22,758 bases of DNA from Deltaproteobacteria bacterium (lineage in GTDB: Bacteria; Bdellovibrionota_B; Oligoflexia; Oligoflexales; Bog-1112), in NCBI GenBank assembly GCA_016186945.1, contig JACPKR010000029.1, positions 1 through 22,758 of the forward strand, written 5' to 3'. The notes beneath the pieces were generated by a model. It was not told the DNA's origin. It saw only the letters and a program-made list of their open reading frames with translations, and ran no database searches. Made by a program: the position numbers and the translations under genes. Below are positions 1 to 7,311 of this stretch, one piece after another (the first letter of the stretch is position 1; each line of letters starts with the position of its first letter).

Positions 1-129
1 AAATCGAAGGAGGACGTTTCTTTGCTTGTGGGATATTCACATAACAGGTTGTTGTTGCGGATCTTATCTCTTTGAAGAAAAAAATCGAAGGAGGACGTTT
101 CTTTGCTTGTGGGATATTCACATAACAGG
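1..129. repeat. Direct repeat, 48-bp copies spaced 81 bp
   Basis: Bases 1-48 and 82-129 are the same 48-bp sequence, beginning AAATCGAAGGAGGACG and ending CACATAACAGG. A 33-bp spacer separates them, giving an 81-bp unit. The left copy touches the window edge, so the array may continue outside. The second copy runs directly into the palindromic element that starts near 128. No convincing gene lies in bases 1-311; the open frames there only translate the repeats. Confidence 0.85.
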
Positions 130-234
130 GAACCGTCGCCTCCCCAAGGGATTTCTTGGAGGAACCAGCTGTGCAGTTTCCTCCAAACCACCTCCTTGCC
201 CCAAGTGGCTTACGCATTACCTCCTTGCCACATA
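128..234. repeat. Dispersed palindromic element, copy 1
   Basis: A composite element. It starts with a module containing GGGAACCGTCGCCTCCCC (128-145). A palindromic core follows at 158-184, with GGAGGAA and TTCCTCC arms, here with GTGCAG in the centre instead of the usual GCGCAG. The tail is AAACCACCTCCTTGCC (185-200). A partial tail copy (ACCTCCTTGCCACATA) follows near 219-234. Related copies occur near 5974, 9988, 15377 and 18961. This copy lies upstream of the small secreted-peptide gene. Confidence 0.85.
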
Positions 235-311
235 CGGGCTTGCATACGTGATTTCAATTTGATAAGTAACCCTCCAAGTAAAAGGGTCAAACCTTTTTCA
301 ATGAGGATTCA

Positions 312-509
312 ATGAAACTCATTCTAAAAAGCTTAGTGATTGGTTTGTTGTCAACTCCTGCCTTTGCAGACGTTTGGAAAAAAGATTGCCAATTGGAATT
401 ACATGGCAATGGACATGGTTTTGAAAAAGGTGGCGAACCCGTTGTGCCGCCGCCTAGCGGAAATGGCCCAACTGGGAACAGCACGACTAAGGAACCTAAA
501 AAAGGTTAG
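312..509 (+). CDS. Small secreted peptide, unknown function
   Basis: A 65-residue product with a classic Sec signal peptide: a short basic start (MKLILKS), a hydrophobic core, and a likely cleavage site after TPAFA, before DVWKKD. The mature part is about 45 residues, glycine- and proline-rich (GEPVVPPPSGNGPTGN), with a single cysteine and a lysine-rich end. A GAGG ribosome-binding site lies 4-5 bases before the ATG. The gene sits 40 bp upstream of a helix-turn-helix regulator on the same strand, so the two are probably co-transcribed. I do not recognise a family. An exported peptide beside a regulator could be a signal or a regulated product, but nothing in the sequence proves either. Confidence 0.6.
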   Translation: MKLILKSLVIGLLSTPAFADVWKKDCQLELHGNGHGFEKGGEPVVPPPSGNGPTGNSTTKEPKKG

Positions 510-549
510 TATTCTTTTGCGAATAACCCTGTAGCCGACTGAAGCCGAT

Positions 550-1332
550 ATGAAGCCTGTAATTAATGTGAAAGCATTGAAGGCCAGTTTGAGGGAAGCG
601 TTTTTAAGTTATCGACGCGAAAGACCTCACCTGTCCCTACGAGCGATCGCAAAACATGCCGGAGTCAATCGCTATTTCCTTAGTAAACTCATAGACGACG
701 ATGATGACAACACATCACTTGATCTGAGTCAGGTGCTCATTCTGCTTCAGTTCATCACCGAACGCAGTGCTGTCAATGAAATTATTGAGGCATCCAGTCA
801 GGAAGTAAAAGACACGTTTGGAAAAGTTTTCAACCTGGACTACTTCGGCCCTAAACGTGTTTCCGCAAAACTGCAACATATAGATCTTTACGATAGCTAC
901 AACTACTTTGTTCTCGTTCTATCCTCATACGGACGGGGGACCAAAAGAGAATTTGTTAGCAAGATCCTTGGCTTTAAGGGCGAGCGCACTCTTAAGAAAC
1001 TTCTCAACTATGGTATCGTCTTCGAGGAAAAGGGTAGAATTAAACTTAAGGAAGGCAACGAGTTTACCTTTTCCATGGATGTAATGAGACAACGCATCCC
1101 GGACTACCTGAAGTTTTACAGCTATGACCGTTGCTTGCAGCAGAGAAATTTTATCCACGTCTATTCGGAAGGCCTTAACGAAAAAGGCGTGCAGAGAGTC
1201 TTTGAACTCCATCAGGACCTCAATAGTAAGATCCAGAAAATCATCAGTGACGAGGAAAATTGGGGAGATATCCCCTTCTTCTCATTCGCCTGCATGGACC
1301 GTCTCTACGACTGCGATGAAGAATCAAACTAA
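550..1332 (+). CDS. HTH regulator resembling the TIGR02147 family
   Basis: A 260-residue soluble protein. Residues about 20-55 form a helix-turn-helix (SLRAIAKHAGVNRYFLSKLI), followed by an acidic DDDDD stretch. The remainder fits the helical C-terminal region of TIGR02147/DUF4423 proteins: a segment like 'EFVSKILGFKGERTLKKLLNYGIVFEEKG' (residues about 137-165, split here for recognition only) resembles their second winged-helix-like part, which ends in a hydrophobic strand (IPFFSFACMDRLY). TIGR02147 proteins are presumed transcriptional regulators in Fibrobacter and Bdellovibrio-type bacteria; their ligands are unknown. There is no strong ribosome-binding site, which fits translation coupled to the small gene upstream. 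Just downstream lies a decayed insertion element. The family assignment is from memory of the pattern and could instead be a lineage-specific relative. Confidence 0.6.
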   Translation: MKPVINVKALKASLREAFLSYRRERPHLSLRAIAKHAGVNRYFLSKLIDDDDDNTSLDLSQVLILLQFITERSAVNEIIEASSQEVKDTFGKVFNLDYFGPKRVSAKLQHIDLYDSYNYFVLVLSSYGRGTKREFVSKILGFKGERTLKKLLNYGIVFEEKGRIKLKEGNEFTFSMDVMRQRIPDYLKFYSYDRCLQQRNFIHVYSEGLNEKGVQRVFELHQDLNSKIQKIISDEENWGDIPFFSFACMDRLYDCDEESN

Positions 1333-1390
1333 GCCCGACCCCGTCAATAGCCTCATTGCCCCCATCTTTTTTATCATGTGCGCCGTAAAA

Positions 1391-1430
1391 CCTCGGCCTC
1401 AGGAGCCGAGCGGAGGCGAACAGGCCGGGG
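1391..1430. repeat. Probable left-end hairpin of the IS element
   Basis: CCTCGGCCT (1391-1399) pairs with AGGCCGGGG (1422-1430) over 9 bp with one G-U pair. The loop contains a smaller GCC/GGC stem. The hairpin lies just beyond the truncated 3' end of tnpA, where IS200/IS605 left ends carry the structure recognised by TnpA. It could also be read as a terminator hairpin for the upstream regulator, but no T-run follows on the plus strand. Confidence 0.55.
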
Positions 1431-1438
1431 ATATAATG

Positions 1439-1642
1439 CACGAGAATGTGAACGTGATCCTATTCGCCGTCGAATGCCACCAGTTCAGCTTCGAATGACG
1501 CACATACACCTTGAAATAGCTCACGCAGATCTTCAAGAATGATTTTGGTGAAGACTCTGCGACGATATTTCGTGACGAATACTAAATGAACATGAAGAAG
1601 AAAAACACAGTGTCTTCCCGGACGAATTTTGCTTGACAGCAT
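1439..1642 (-). pseudogene. tnpA: tnpA remnant, IS200-type HUH transposase
   Basis: The start at 1642 gives MLSSKIRPGRHCVF, the usual short N terminus of IS200 TnpA; an upstream ATG at 1702 would add 20 untypical residues. The product contains the family hallmark HVHLVFVTKYRRRVF. The frame then meets an in-frame TAG (1460-1462) directly before DHVHILV, the HUH metal-binding motif. After that motif the sequence jumps straight into the left-end hairpin. The C-terminal half, which should hold the catalytic tyrosine (around residue 127 in intact family members), is deleted. Two independent lesions make this a clear pseudogene. It is divergent from tnpB. Confidence 0.85.
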
Positions 1643-1700
1643 ATTAGACCAAATCCTACTCTGTGTGTAACGATTAGTATCAAAAGTGGATTTTCCTGTC

Positions 1701-2960
1701 ATGCTGATTCGTAGAGCTTACAAATTTCGCCTATCACCATCGCGTGATCAAAGCTCGCTTCTTGCCCAGGGTGCTGGGTGTGTTCGTTTGGTGTGGAATA
1801 AAGCTCTTGCAATACAGCGAGAAAAACTTGCCACAAAAAGCAAGGTCAGATCTTACAATGAGCTTGCAGGCCTCCTGACCGAGTGGAAGAAGTCTGACGC
1901 TCTGTCTTTCTTGAAAGATGCTCATTCCCAGCCATTACAGCAAACACTTAAAGACTTAGACCGTGCTTTGGCGGATGGGTTTGCCAAGACCAAGGGTATG
2001 CCGGAATTCAAGAAAAAAGATCGCTCTGTGGAAGCTATGCGGTTCCCACAGGGTTTTCGTATGGAAGGACGTAGGCTCTTCATCCCGAAGATAGGTTGGG
2101 TCAAGATGTATGCGGGCCGTCCCGTAGTCGGCTTGATGAAGAATCTCACCGTGCGTAAGGAAGCAGGCCTCTGGTACGCGTCAGTTCAAGTCGAAGAAGA
2201 TATCGGTGATTCGACCCATCCCAACATGACATGTATGGTCGGCATCGACATGGGAGTGAAGAGGTTTGCCACACTTTCCAATGGGGCAGTACTTGAACCA
2301 ATAAGCATCTATCGGAAGTACGAGGCAAAACTTGCAGATGCTGGGAGGAGATTAGCAAGGACGGAGAAACGTTCTAAGAACCGCGATAAAGCGAAGCGCA
2401 AACTTCGGGACCTTCATGAGAAGGTTCGTCGAATTCGTCATGACTTCTTGCACAAAGCTTCACATTGGGTTGCCAAAAACCACGGCATCATAGTGTTGGA
2501 AGACTTACAAGTTGCCAACATGTCAAAATCGGCGAAGGGTAGGAAAATCCTGGAAGAAACGTGAGAGCTAAGGCCGGCCTGAACAAGTCGATCCTTGACC
2601 AAGGGTGGCACGAGTTCAAGCGGCAGCTGGCATACAAGCTGGAATGGAGTGGGGGGATATTGCACGTAGTTCCACCTCACTACACATCGCAAATGTGTGG
2701 CAGTTGCGGGCACACTGCAGCGGCTAACAGACTGACTCAATCGTATTTTCGTTGTGAATCGTGTGGTATGGAAATCAATGCGGATAAATGCTGCGCGAAA
2801 CATAGCACGCAAAGCCCTGGGGCACAGGGAGATGGCCTGTGGATCGAATCTCACAAGAGGTCGGAAGCAGGAACCACTGAGAAAGCGAAAGGCAGCCAAG
2901 GCTATAAGCGAGTATCAGACTCAGGCAGCTCAAGGGCGGTCTGAGGAATCCCCTTCCTAA
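1701..2960 (+). pseudogene. tnpB: tnpB pseudogene, RuvC-type RNA-guided nuclease family
   Basis: The frame opens with MLIRRAYKFRLSPS, typical for TnpB. The RuvC-I aspartate (GIDMGVKRFA) is at about residue 183 and the RuvC-II glutamate (IVLEDLQVANM) at about residue 267. The frame breaks near 2558-2562. There, restoring one A to GAAGAAAC would give the conserved NVRAKAGLNKSILDQGW, so a single-base deletion is likely. The next frame (to about 2785) carries the CGSCG...CESCG zinc ribbon and the RuvC-III NAD. A second break follows immediately, and the expected NAARNI continues in a third frame to a stop at 2960. All catalytic residues survive but lie in three frames. Intact TnpB is roughly 400 residues, as this would be once repaired. 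Confidence 0.9.
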
Positions 2961-3012
2961 GCGACCTTTGAGCTTTAGCTCATTGGGAGGCACAGGGAGC
3001 GGAGGATGTCAA
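2945..3012. repeat. Right end of the IS605-type element with hairpin
   Basis: After the last tnpB codons comes GAATCCCCTTCCTAAG, a sequence style common at IS605-group right ends. It is followed by a TGAGC-TTTA-GCTCA stem-loop (2969-2982) and the terminal ATGTCAA (3006-3012). In active relatives the 3' part of tnpB plus this end encodes the guide (omega/re) RNA, whose guide begins just past the end. The remnant here may still be transcribed, but I cannot show that. Confidence 0.5.
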
Positions 3013-3034
3013 TCCCACTCATTCGTAGTATAAT
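3007..3034 (+). promoter_or_regulatory. Candidate sigma-70 promoter for the M48/FadL genes
   Basis: A perfect TATAAT (3029-3034) lies 16 bp after TGTCAA (3007-3012), a weak -35 box. The predicted start of transcription is about 35 bp before the M48 start codon. The -35 half is the last bases of the IS right end, so the element may have contributed part of this promoter. Confidence 0.45.
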
Positions 3035-3076
3035 GGAATAAGTATCCCCCCCCACCCGATCTTTAAGAGGGCCAGC

Positions 3077-3991
3077 ATGCCTAACATGCTTATGGTTTTT
3101 CTCGTTTTTTTCGTGTCCTGTACATGGGCCGTGGAGCAAGCTCCCGATTTGCTTAGTGAGGAACAGGAAAGAAAGGTTGAAGAATATAGACAAGAAGTTG
3201 AACTCGGTCGCAACATGGCGGGCCGTATCCTTCAGTACTATGGAACTTATGGTGATGAGGAGCTGATTCGCTATGTCAACCGAGTAGGTCTCTACGTTGG
3301 GGAATATGCGGATTTCCCCAACCGTGTCTATCATTTCACCGTCCTTGATACCGATGTCGTCAATGCGTTCGCATGCCCGGGTGGCTATATTTTAATCACC
3401 CTCGGCACCATCAAGAACCTGAAGAACGAAGCGGAACTTGCAGCGGTTCTGGGGCACGAAATTACACACGTCGGGAAAAAGCATATTTTCACTACGCTTC
3501 AGAAAATGGGTGAAAGCGAGCAGGAAGAAGCTGCCAAGCGAGTGGGAGAAGCGGGCTTTCTGGACGACATTATCGAAAACCGCAAACGACCGTCCAGCGA
3601 TTATTCGAGCGACACGGGAGCAATCCTAGCACGCTATCTTTCAGGTGCGGCGGGGGCAGGAATCAGCCTAATTAAGGCAGCGTCGGCGGGAATGTTCCTG
3701 ATCCTGGAAAAGGGCCTCGATAAAAAACTTGAGTTCGAAGCCGATGAGGAAGGCGTTCAATTTGCGATCAATGCGGGCTATGAACCTTTCGCCATGGCCA
3801 ACTTTCTTGAGCGAGTCGAAAAAAACAAGGGGAAGCTTAACGTCAAAATTCTCGAAAAAACTCACCCCAAAATGTCAGATCGAAGAGATCAAGTACAGGC
3901 CCTTCTAAAACGCATCCGGGCTAGGGAAATGATCGGAGCCGAAGTGGAAGATCGTTTTCGAAAATACACGGCAAAACTTACAACGAAATAA
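3077..3991 (+). CDS. Exported M48-family zinc metalloprotease
   Basis: A 304-residue protein with an N-terminal hydrophobic signal (MLMVFLVFFVSCTWA), so it acts outside the cytoplasm. The zinc-binding HEITH is at residues 127-131 and the third-ligand motif EFEAD at about 209-213, as in BepA/Oma1/HtpX-type M48 peptidases. A preceding VLDTDVVNAFACPGGYILIT stretch is also typical. Periplasmic relatives degrade misassembled outer-membrane proteins; that role here is inferred. FVSC could be read as a poor lipobox. An AAGAGGG ribosome-binding site precedes the ATG. The next gene, a FadL-type porin, starts 11 bp downstream, so the pair is almost certainly one operon. No TPR domain follows the peptidase domain, unlike BepA. 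Confidence 0.9.
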   Translation: MPNMLMVFLVFFVSCTWAVEQAPDLLSEEQERKVEEYRQEVELGRNMAGRILQYYGTYGDEELIRYVNRVGLYVGEYADFPNRVYHFTVLDTDVVNAFACPGGYILITLGTIKNLKNEAELAAVLGHEITHVGKKHIFTTLQKMGESEQEEAAKRVGEAGFLDDIIENRKRPSSDYSSDTGAILARYLSGAAGAGISLIKAASAGMFLILEKGLDKKLEFEADEEGVQFAINAGYEPFAMANFLERVEKNKGKLNVKILEKTHPKMSDRRDQVQALLKRIRAREMIGAEVEDRFRKYTAKLTTK

Positions 3992-4002
3992 ACGAGGGAA
4001 CG

Positions 4003-5412
4003 ATGAAGCTACTCGCAAGATTCTTCGTAGGAAGTTTGGGTATTCTGCTTAGCTGCCGAACGCTCGGCGATCAGTTCCACTACAACAATTTCCTTATCGG
4101 TGATCGCGCTATAGGAATGGGCGGTGCCTATGCAGGCGTGTCGGATGATGCGTCAGGCATCTTCTACAACCCGGGAGGCCTGGCCTACGCCTTAACCAAC
4201 GATGTGTCCGGTTCCGCTAACGCTTTCTATACGCGACGGGTGGTTTATAAGGAAGCTGTCGGTGGAGAGGACTTTACGGAACGAAGTGGGGGATCACTCC
4301 CTTCTTTCTTTGGAGGCTTGCAGAAACTTGATCATGTCGCAAGGGGCCTTGTTTTTGCCTTTGGAATTTATATTCCTGACAGCGAACAGAAAGATCAGGA
4401 TGACACGATCAAGAACATCAACCTAGGATCGCTCGGTCAATGCCCCTCAGGAGCGCAGGCGGATCGTGGGAGCCTTGTCCTTGATCGTTTCCACAGAACT
4501 GTCAACCAGAGAGCATCGACTTTTTTCATCGGAGCAGCAGCTGGGATACGTGTCATGCGTCGTCTTTCCATTGGGATAGGATTGAACTATGTGGGTGTGG
4601 ACGAGCTTGTACAGGAGTACCAGGACGTCAAGCAAAGTCAGGCTCAGTGCGGCAGTGACGGAAGCGCTATCCCCTACACTACGACACGTTCGCAGAATAT
4701 CCGCCAGCGTTTGGCTGGCTCAGGAGTTCAGCCCGTCCTCGGCCTTCAGATGCCTGTTATGGACCGCTTATCTGCTGGTGCCACTATCAAACTAGGGACA
4801 TATCTGGCTCAATCCTTCGAGCAGACCGTTGAAAATAGGAGCACGGGGCTTGACGCAGATGACCAGGCCCCTGTCGACGCAGCGGAAGGGGGAACGGTAG
4901 CCACCACTAAAACTTCGTTGATCTCCCAGTTGAACAGCGTTTCCGTCTCTGACAAACCACTGGGGACCATGCCGCTCTCCGCCCGTGCTGGCTTGGCCTT
5001 TTTTGCCTCAACTCGACTGCTCATGACCTTGGATACCATCTATAACGGAGCGGTCACGGATGCAGCGCAAATCCCCGGCGTGGGGACGGTTTACGACAAG
5101 GACGGTGTCCTGGATTTTGCCTTCGGTGCGGAATATTACATGACCCCATCCATTCCTCTGCGTTTGGGGCTGTTCACAAACAACGACGCACGTCCCAAGG
5201 TTGAGGAAAATAAAACTGGCCAACGAGACCACATTGACTATAATGGCGCGAGTGCGTTTTTAGCTTGGGTCCAGCCGAACAGCCAAATCGGTTTGGGTAT
5301 GATCTATCAGCTAGGAAAAGGCAAAGCACAAAAACTCGCAGATAGTCTGGTCATACAAGATGTCGAGGCAGAATCCACCACAATAGCCTTCTCCGCAACG
5401 CACAGTTTTTAG
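4003..5412 (+). CDS. OmpP1/FadL-family outer-membrane transporter
   Basis: A 469-residue beta-barrel protein with an N-terminal export signal. The mature start carries the family signature NNFLIGDRAIGMGGAYAGVS followed by DDASGIFYNPGGLAY. FadL proteins are 14-strand barrels that pass long-chain fatty acids or other hydrophobic compounds across the outer membrane. The last residue is phenylalanine (ATHSF), the normal outer-membrane sorting signature. The signal sequence contains LLSC, which could make it a lipoprotein, but ordinary signal-peptide cleavage is more usual in this family. A GAGGGAAC ribosome-binding site precedes the ATG. It follows the M48 protease by 11 bp. The substrate cannot be told from sequence. 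Confidence 0.88.
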   Translation: MKLLARFFVGSLGILLSCRTLGDQFHYNNFLIGDRAIGMGGAYAGVSDDASGIFYNPGGLAYALTNDVSGSANAFYTRRVVYKEAVGGEDFTERSGGSLPSFFGGLQKLDHVARGLVFAFGIYIPDSEQKDQDDTIKNINLGSLGQCPSGAQADRGSLVLDRFHRTVNQRASTFFIGAAAGIRVMRRLSIGIGLNYVGVDELVQEYQDVKQSQAQCGSDGSAIPYTTTRSQNIRQRLAGSGVQPVLGLQMPVMDRLSAGATIKLGTYLAQSFEQTVENRSTGLDADDQAPVDAAEGGTVATTKTSLISQLNSVSVSDKPLGTMPLSARAGLAFFASTRLLMTLDTIYNGAVTDAAQIPGVGTVYDKDGVLDFAFGAEYYMTPSIPLRLGLFTNNDARPKVEENKTGQRDHIDYNGASAFLAWVQPNSQIGLGMIYQLGKGKAQKLADSLVIQDVEAESTTIAFSATHSF

Positions 5413-5499
5413 AATCCCTTTAATGGAAATGCTCACAGGGGTAAAATGTCCCTCGGCTTCTCCACGGCGAGAGGCAAAAAAAACGTAATAGGTGATACT

Positions 5500-5967
5500 A
5501 TGGAAATCATTCCACTAACAAAAGATGGGCACGAAGCCCTTAAGAAAGAATTAGAGCAACTGAAAAATGTCGAACGTCCAAGTGTGATTTCAGCCATTGC
5601 TACAGCGCGGGCGCATGGGGACCTTCGAGAAAACGCGGAATACCACGCTGCTCGGGAACGACAATCGTTCGTCGAAGGCCGAATTGCAGAGCTAGAAGAT
5701 AAACTCTCTCGTTCAGAAGTTGTGTCCTTCAATGACAACAAACCTTCCAATATTAGGTTCGGTGCCTGGGTCACCCTGGAAGACGAGCAAGGGAAAACCA
5801 AGAAATACCGTCTTGTCGGAGAGCTGGAAGCGGACATAAGGAAGAATAAAATATCCGTCAGCTCACCGCTGGGTCGAGCCTTGCTAGGGAAAGAAGAAAA
5901 CGACTCTGTGGAAATTGCCGCACCTGGGGGGACTAAGGAGTACCAGGTGGTATCAGTTGAATACTAA
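5500..5967 (+). CDS. greA: Transcription elongation factor GreA
   Basis: 155 residues, close to the usual 158. It shows the N-terminal coiled coil with ARAHGDLRENAEYHAARERQ, which holds the acidic tip residues that stimulate RNA cleavage in backtracked RNA polymerase. The C-terminal FKBP-like domain ends with SPLGRALLGKEENDSVEI. I chose the ATG at 5500 (MEIIPLT) over an in-frame ATG at 5446. An AGGTGA ribosome-binding site precedes it, and family members begin this way. It lies 87 bp after the FadL gene; a TAAAAT at 5442-5447 could be a -10 box. The stop is followed after 6 bp by two palindromic element copies. Confidence 0.97.
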   Translation: MEIIPLTKDGHEALKKELEQLKNVERPSVISAIATARAHGDLRENAEYHAARERQSFVEGRIAELEDKLSRSEVVSFNDNKPSNIRFGAWVTLEDEQGKTKKYRLVGELEADIRKNKISVSSPLGRALLGKEENDSVEIAAPGGTKEYQVVSVEY

Positions 5968-5973
5968 CCTTGG

Positions 5974-6080
5974 GCAAGGAGGTGGTTTGGAGGAAACTGC
6001 GCAGCTGGTTCCTCCAAGAAATAGCCGCTTGGAGCAAGGAGGTGGTTTGGAGGAAACTGCGCAGCTGGTTCCTCCAAGAA
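5974..6080. repeat. Dispersed palindromic element, two tandem copies (copy 2a/2b)
   Basis: Two near-identical units at a 60-bp period (5974- and 6034-), in inverse orientation to copies 1, 3, 4 and 5. Each reads GCAAGGAGGTGGTTT, then the palindromic core GGAGGAA...TTCCTCC (5989-6015 and 6049-6075), then AAGAAAT. They fill the space between greA and the convergent ATPase gene. They could form strong RNA hairpins that end or protect both transcripts. No long T-run follows, so classical termination is unproven. Confidence 0.9.
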
Positions 6081-6108
6081 ATCCCTTGGCGGACCAAGAA
6101 TCTTCGTT

Positions 6109-7242
6109 TTATCCAATTTTGTTTTCCCATAACTCACGACAGAAAATTTTCCACGGTAGGATGAGAATCCCATCGTCGGTGATCCGCTTGTTTGCATCCA
6201 GACTTACCACCACATATTGTTCGATCAGCCCTTCTTCTGCCAAAGCCCTTAGCCCCCGTAAATGCTTGTCTGTGACAAGATCCGTTCCCTTTACTTCAAT
6301 AGCCAACTTGGTTCCGATGATATAATCCACCTCGAACTGTGAGGTGGACCGCCAGTAGCGAAGTTCATCATTTCTCCTTGTGTACGAAAGCCAGGCTCTC
6401 AGTTCTAACGCAATGAAATGTTCAAAAGCCGAACCAAACAACTCTGACTTTAGAGCGATCTTTCCTCTTCTAGCAAGGTGGTTCACGACGCCTACATCAA
6501 AAAGAAAGTATTTCGATCGGGTGATAGCTTTGCGTTTTATTGTTTTCAAAAAAGGAGGAACTTCAAACCCCAGAAGGGTGTCGTTCAAGATGGAAAAATA
6601 GCCTTGCAATGTACGTACAGGAATTCCGCAATCGCTTGCGAGGCTGGCATAATTAATTTCCTGCCCATTGCTGAGTGCGATCACCTCTAAGAACCTTGAA
6701 AACCCAGGAAGATTGCGGGTAAGTGCCTCTGCCTGTATTTCTTCCTTGAGATAGGTGCCCACGTAAGCTTGAAGGTACTCCTCGGCGAGGCTGTCGCCAT
6801 AGAACTCTGGCAGCCCTGTGGTGTTGAGATAAGACAGTAGGTTAAATTCTGGAATTTCGTTGGATACCAGCGGAAAAAGTGATGCTTCAAATGCCCTTCC
6901 CGCAAGCAGGTTAGCGCCACCTCTTCTTATTTTGCGGGCACTGCTGCCTGTAAGCAGAAAACGGACTTTACGCTTCGTTATGAGTCGTTGCACCTCATCG
7001 AGAATGCTGGGTAGCTTTTGAACCTCGTCGATCACAATCAACTGTTCGCCTGCGCTTTCCTCCGAGAGAAGTCCAGGAGATCGCACCAGGCGCTCAAAGA
7101 CAACAGGATCCAAGAGGTCATAGATGCGCGCCTCCGGCAAAGTTGCGTCTATCAGTGTGCTTTTGCCCGTGCCGCGAGGGCCGAAAAGAAAAAAACTTCT
7201 TTTCTTTAGTAATTCTCGGAGATTGAGAATTCTGGAAAACAT
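6109..7242 (-). CDS. AAA ATPase with DUF4143 domain
   Basis: 377 residues. The N-terminal AAA_14 domain has Walker A GPRGTGKST (21-29), Walker B LIVIDE (68-73) and LLTGSSARK (97-). The C-terminal half is DUF4143 with a PD-(D/E)XK-like end: EVDYIIG...LAIEVKGTD near residues 305-325. Proteins of this architecture are very widespread, often present in many copies, and their function is still unclear. A GGAG ribosome-binding site precedes the ATG. The gene is monocistronic, convergent with greA and divergent from the ABC-F gene. A perfect 34-bp palindrome lies in its promoter region. Its isolated position among housekeeping genes fits horizontal acquisition, but that is an inference. Confidence 0.9.
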   Translation of the reverse strand: MFSRILNLRELLKKRSFFLFGPRGTGKSTLIDATLPEARIYDLLDPVVFERLVRSPGLLSEESAGEQLIVIDEVQKLPSILDEVQRLITKRKVRFLLTGSSARKIRRGGANLLAGRAFEASLFPLVSNEIPEFNLLSYLNTTGLPEFYGDSLAEEYLQAYVGTYLKEEIQAEALTRNLPGFSRFLEVIALSNGQEINYASLASDCGIPVRTLQGYFSILNDTLLGFEVPPFLKTIKRKAITRSKYFLFDVGVVNHLARRGKIALKSELFGSAFEHFIALELRAWLSYTRRNDELRYWRSTSQFEVDYIIGTKLAIEVKGTDLVTDKHLRGLRALAEEGLIEQYVVVSLDANKRITDDGILILPWKIFCRELWENKIG

Positions 7243-7261
7243 TTCAGCTCCATAACGGAAT

Positions 7262-7295
7262 ATAGTTGCCGATTATCATGATAATCGGCAACTAT
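7262..7295. promoter_or_regulatory. Perfect 34-bp palindrome upstream of the DUF4143 ATPase gene
   Basis: ATAGTTGCCGATTATC, then AT, then the exact reverse complement of the first arm. It starts 20 bp upstream of the ATPase start codon. A TATATT on the minus strand (7259-7264) overlaps its edge and could be the -10 box, so the palindrome covers the promoter and is well placed to be an operator. It could equally be a cruciform or an end of a mobile unit. No second copy is seen at the other end of the gene. Confidence 0.7.
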
Positions 7296-7311
7296 CATGC
7301 CAGACCTCCCC

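Larger units (their letters stand above)
1391..3012. mobile_element. Decayed IS200/IS605-type element (tnpA/tnpB)
   Basis: Divergent remnants of a Y1/HUH transposase gene (tnpA, minus strand) and tnpB (plus strand), with 5' ends only 58 bp apart, is the standard IS605-group layout. The left end is placed at a branched hairpin near 1391-1430. The right end is placed near 3012, after a hairpin at 2969-2982 and a terminal ATGTCAA, as expected for subterminal hairpins in this family. There are no terminal inverted repeats, as is normal for the group. Both genes are broken, so the element cannot move by itself. Exact ends are uncertain by tens of bases. Confidence 0.8.

Noticed and set aside
26-262. 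78-residue open frame at the left edge
   Set aside because: It only translates the 48-bp direct repeat and the palindromic element; it has no ribosome-binding site and no protein-like features.
1333-1438. Continuation of tnpA (HYIPGLFASARLL) as real transposase sequence
   Set aside because: It does not resemble TnpA after the HUH motif; it is the translated left-end hairpin.
2561-2944. Second tnpB frame as an independent gene or programmed frameshift product
   Set aside because: A lost A explains the break, and a second frameshift follows at the RuvC-III motif, so decay is simpler than programmed frameshifting.
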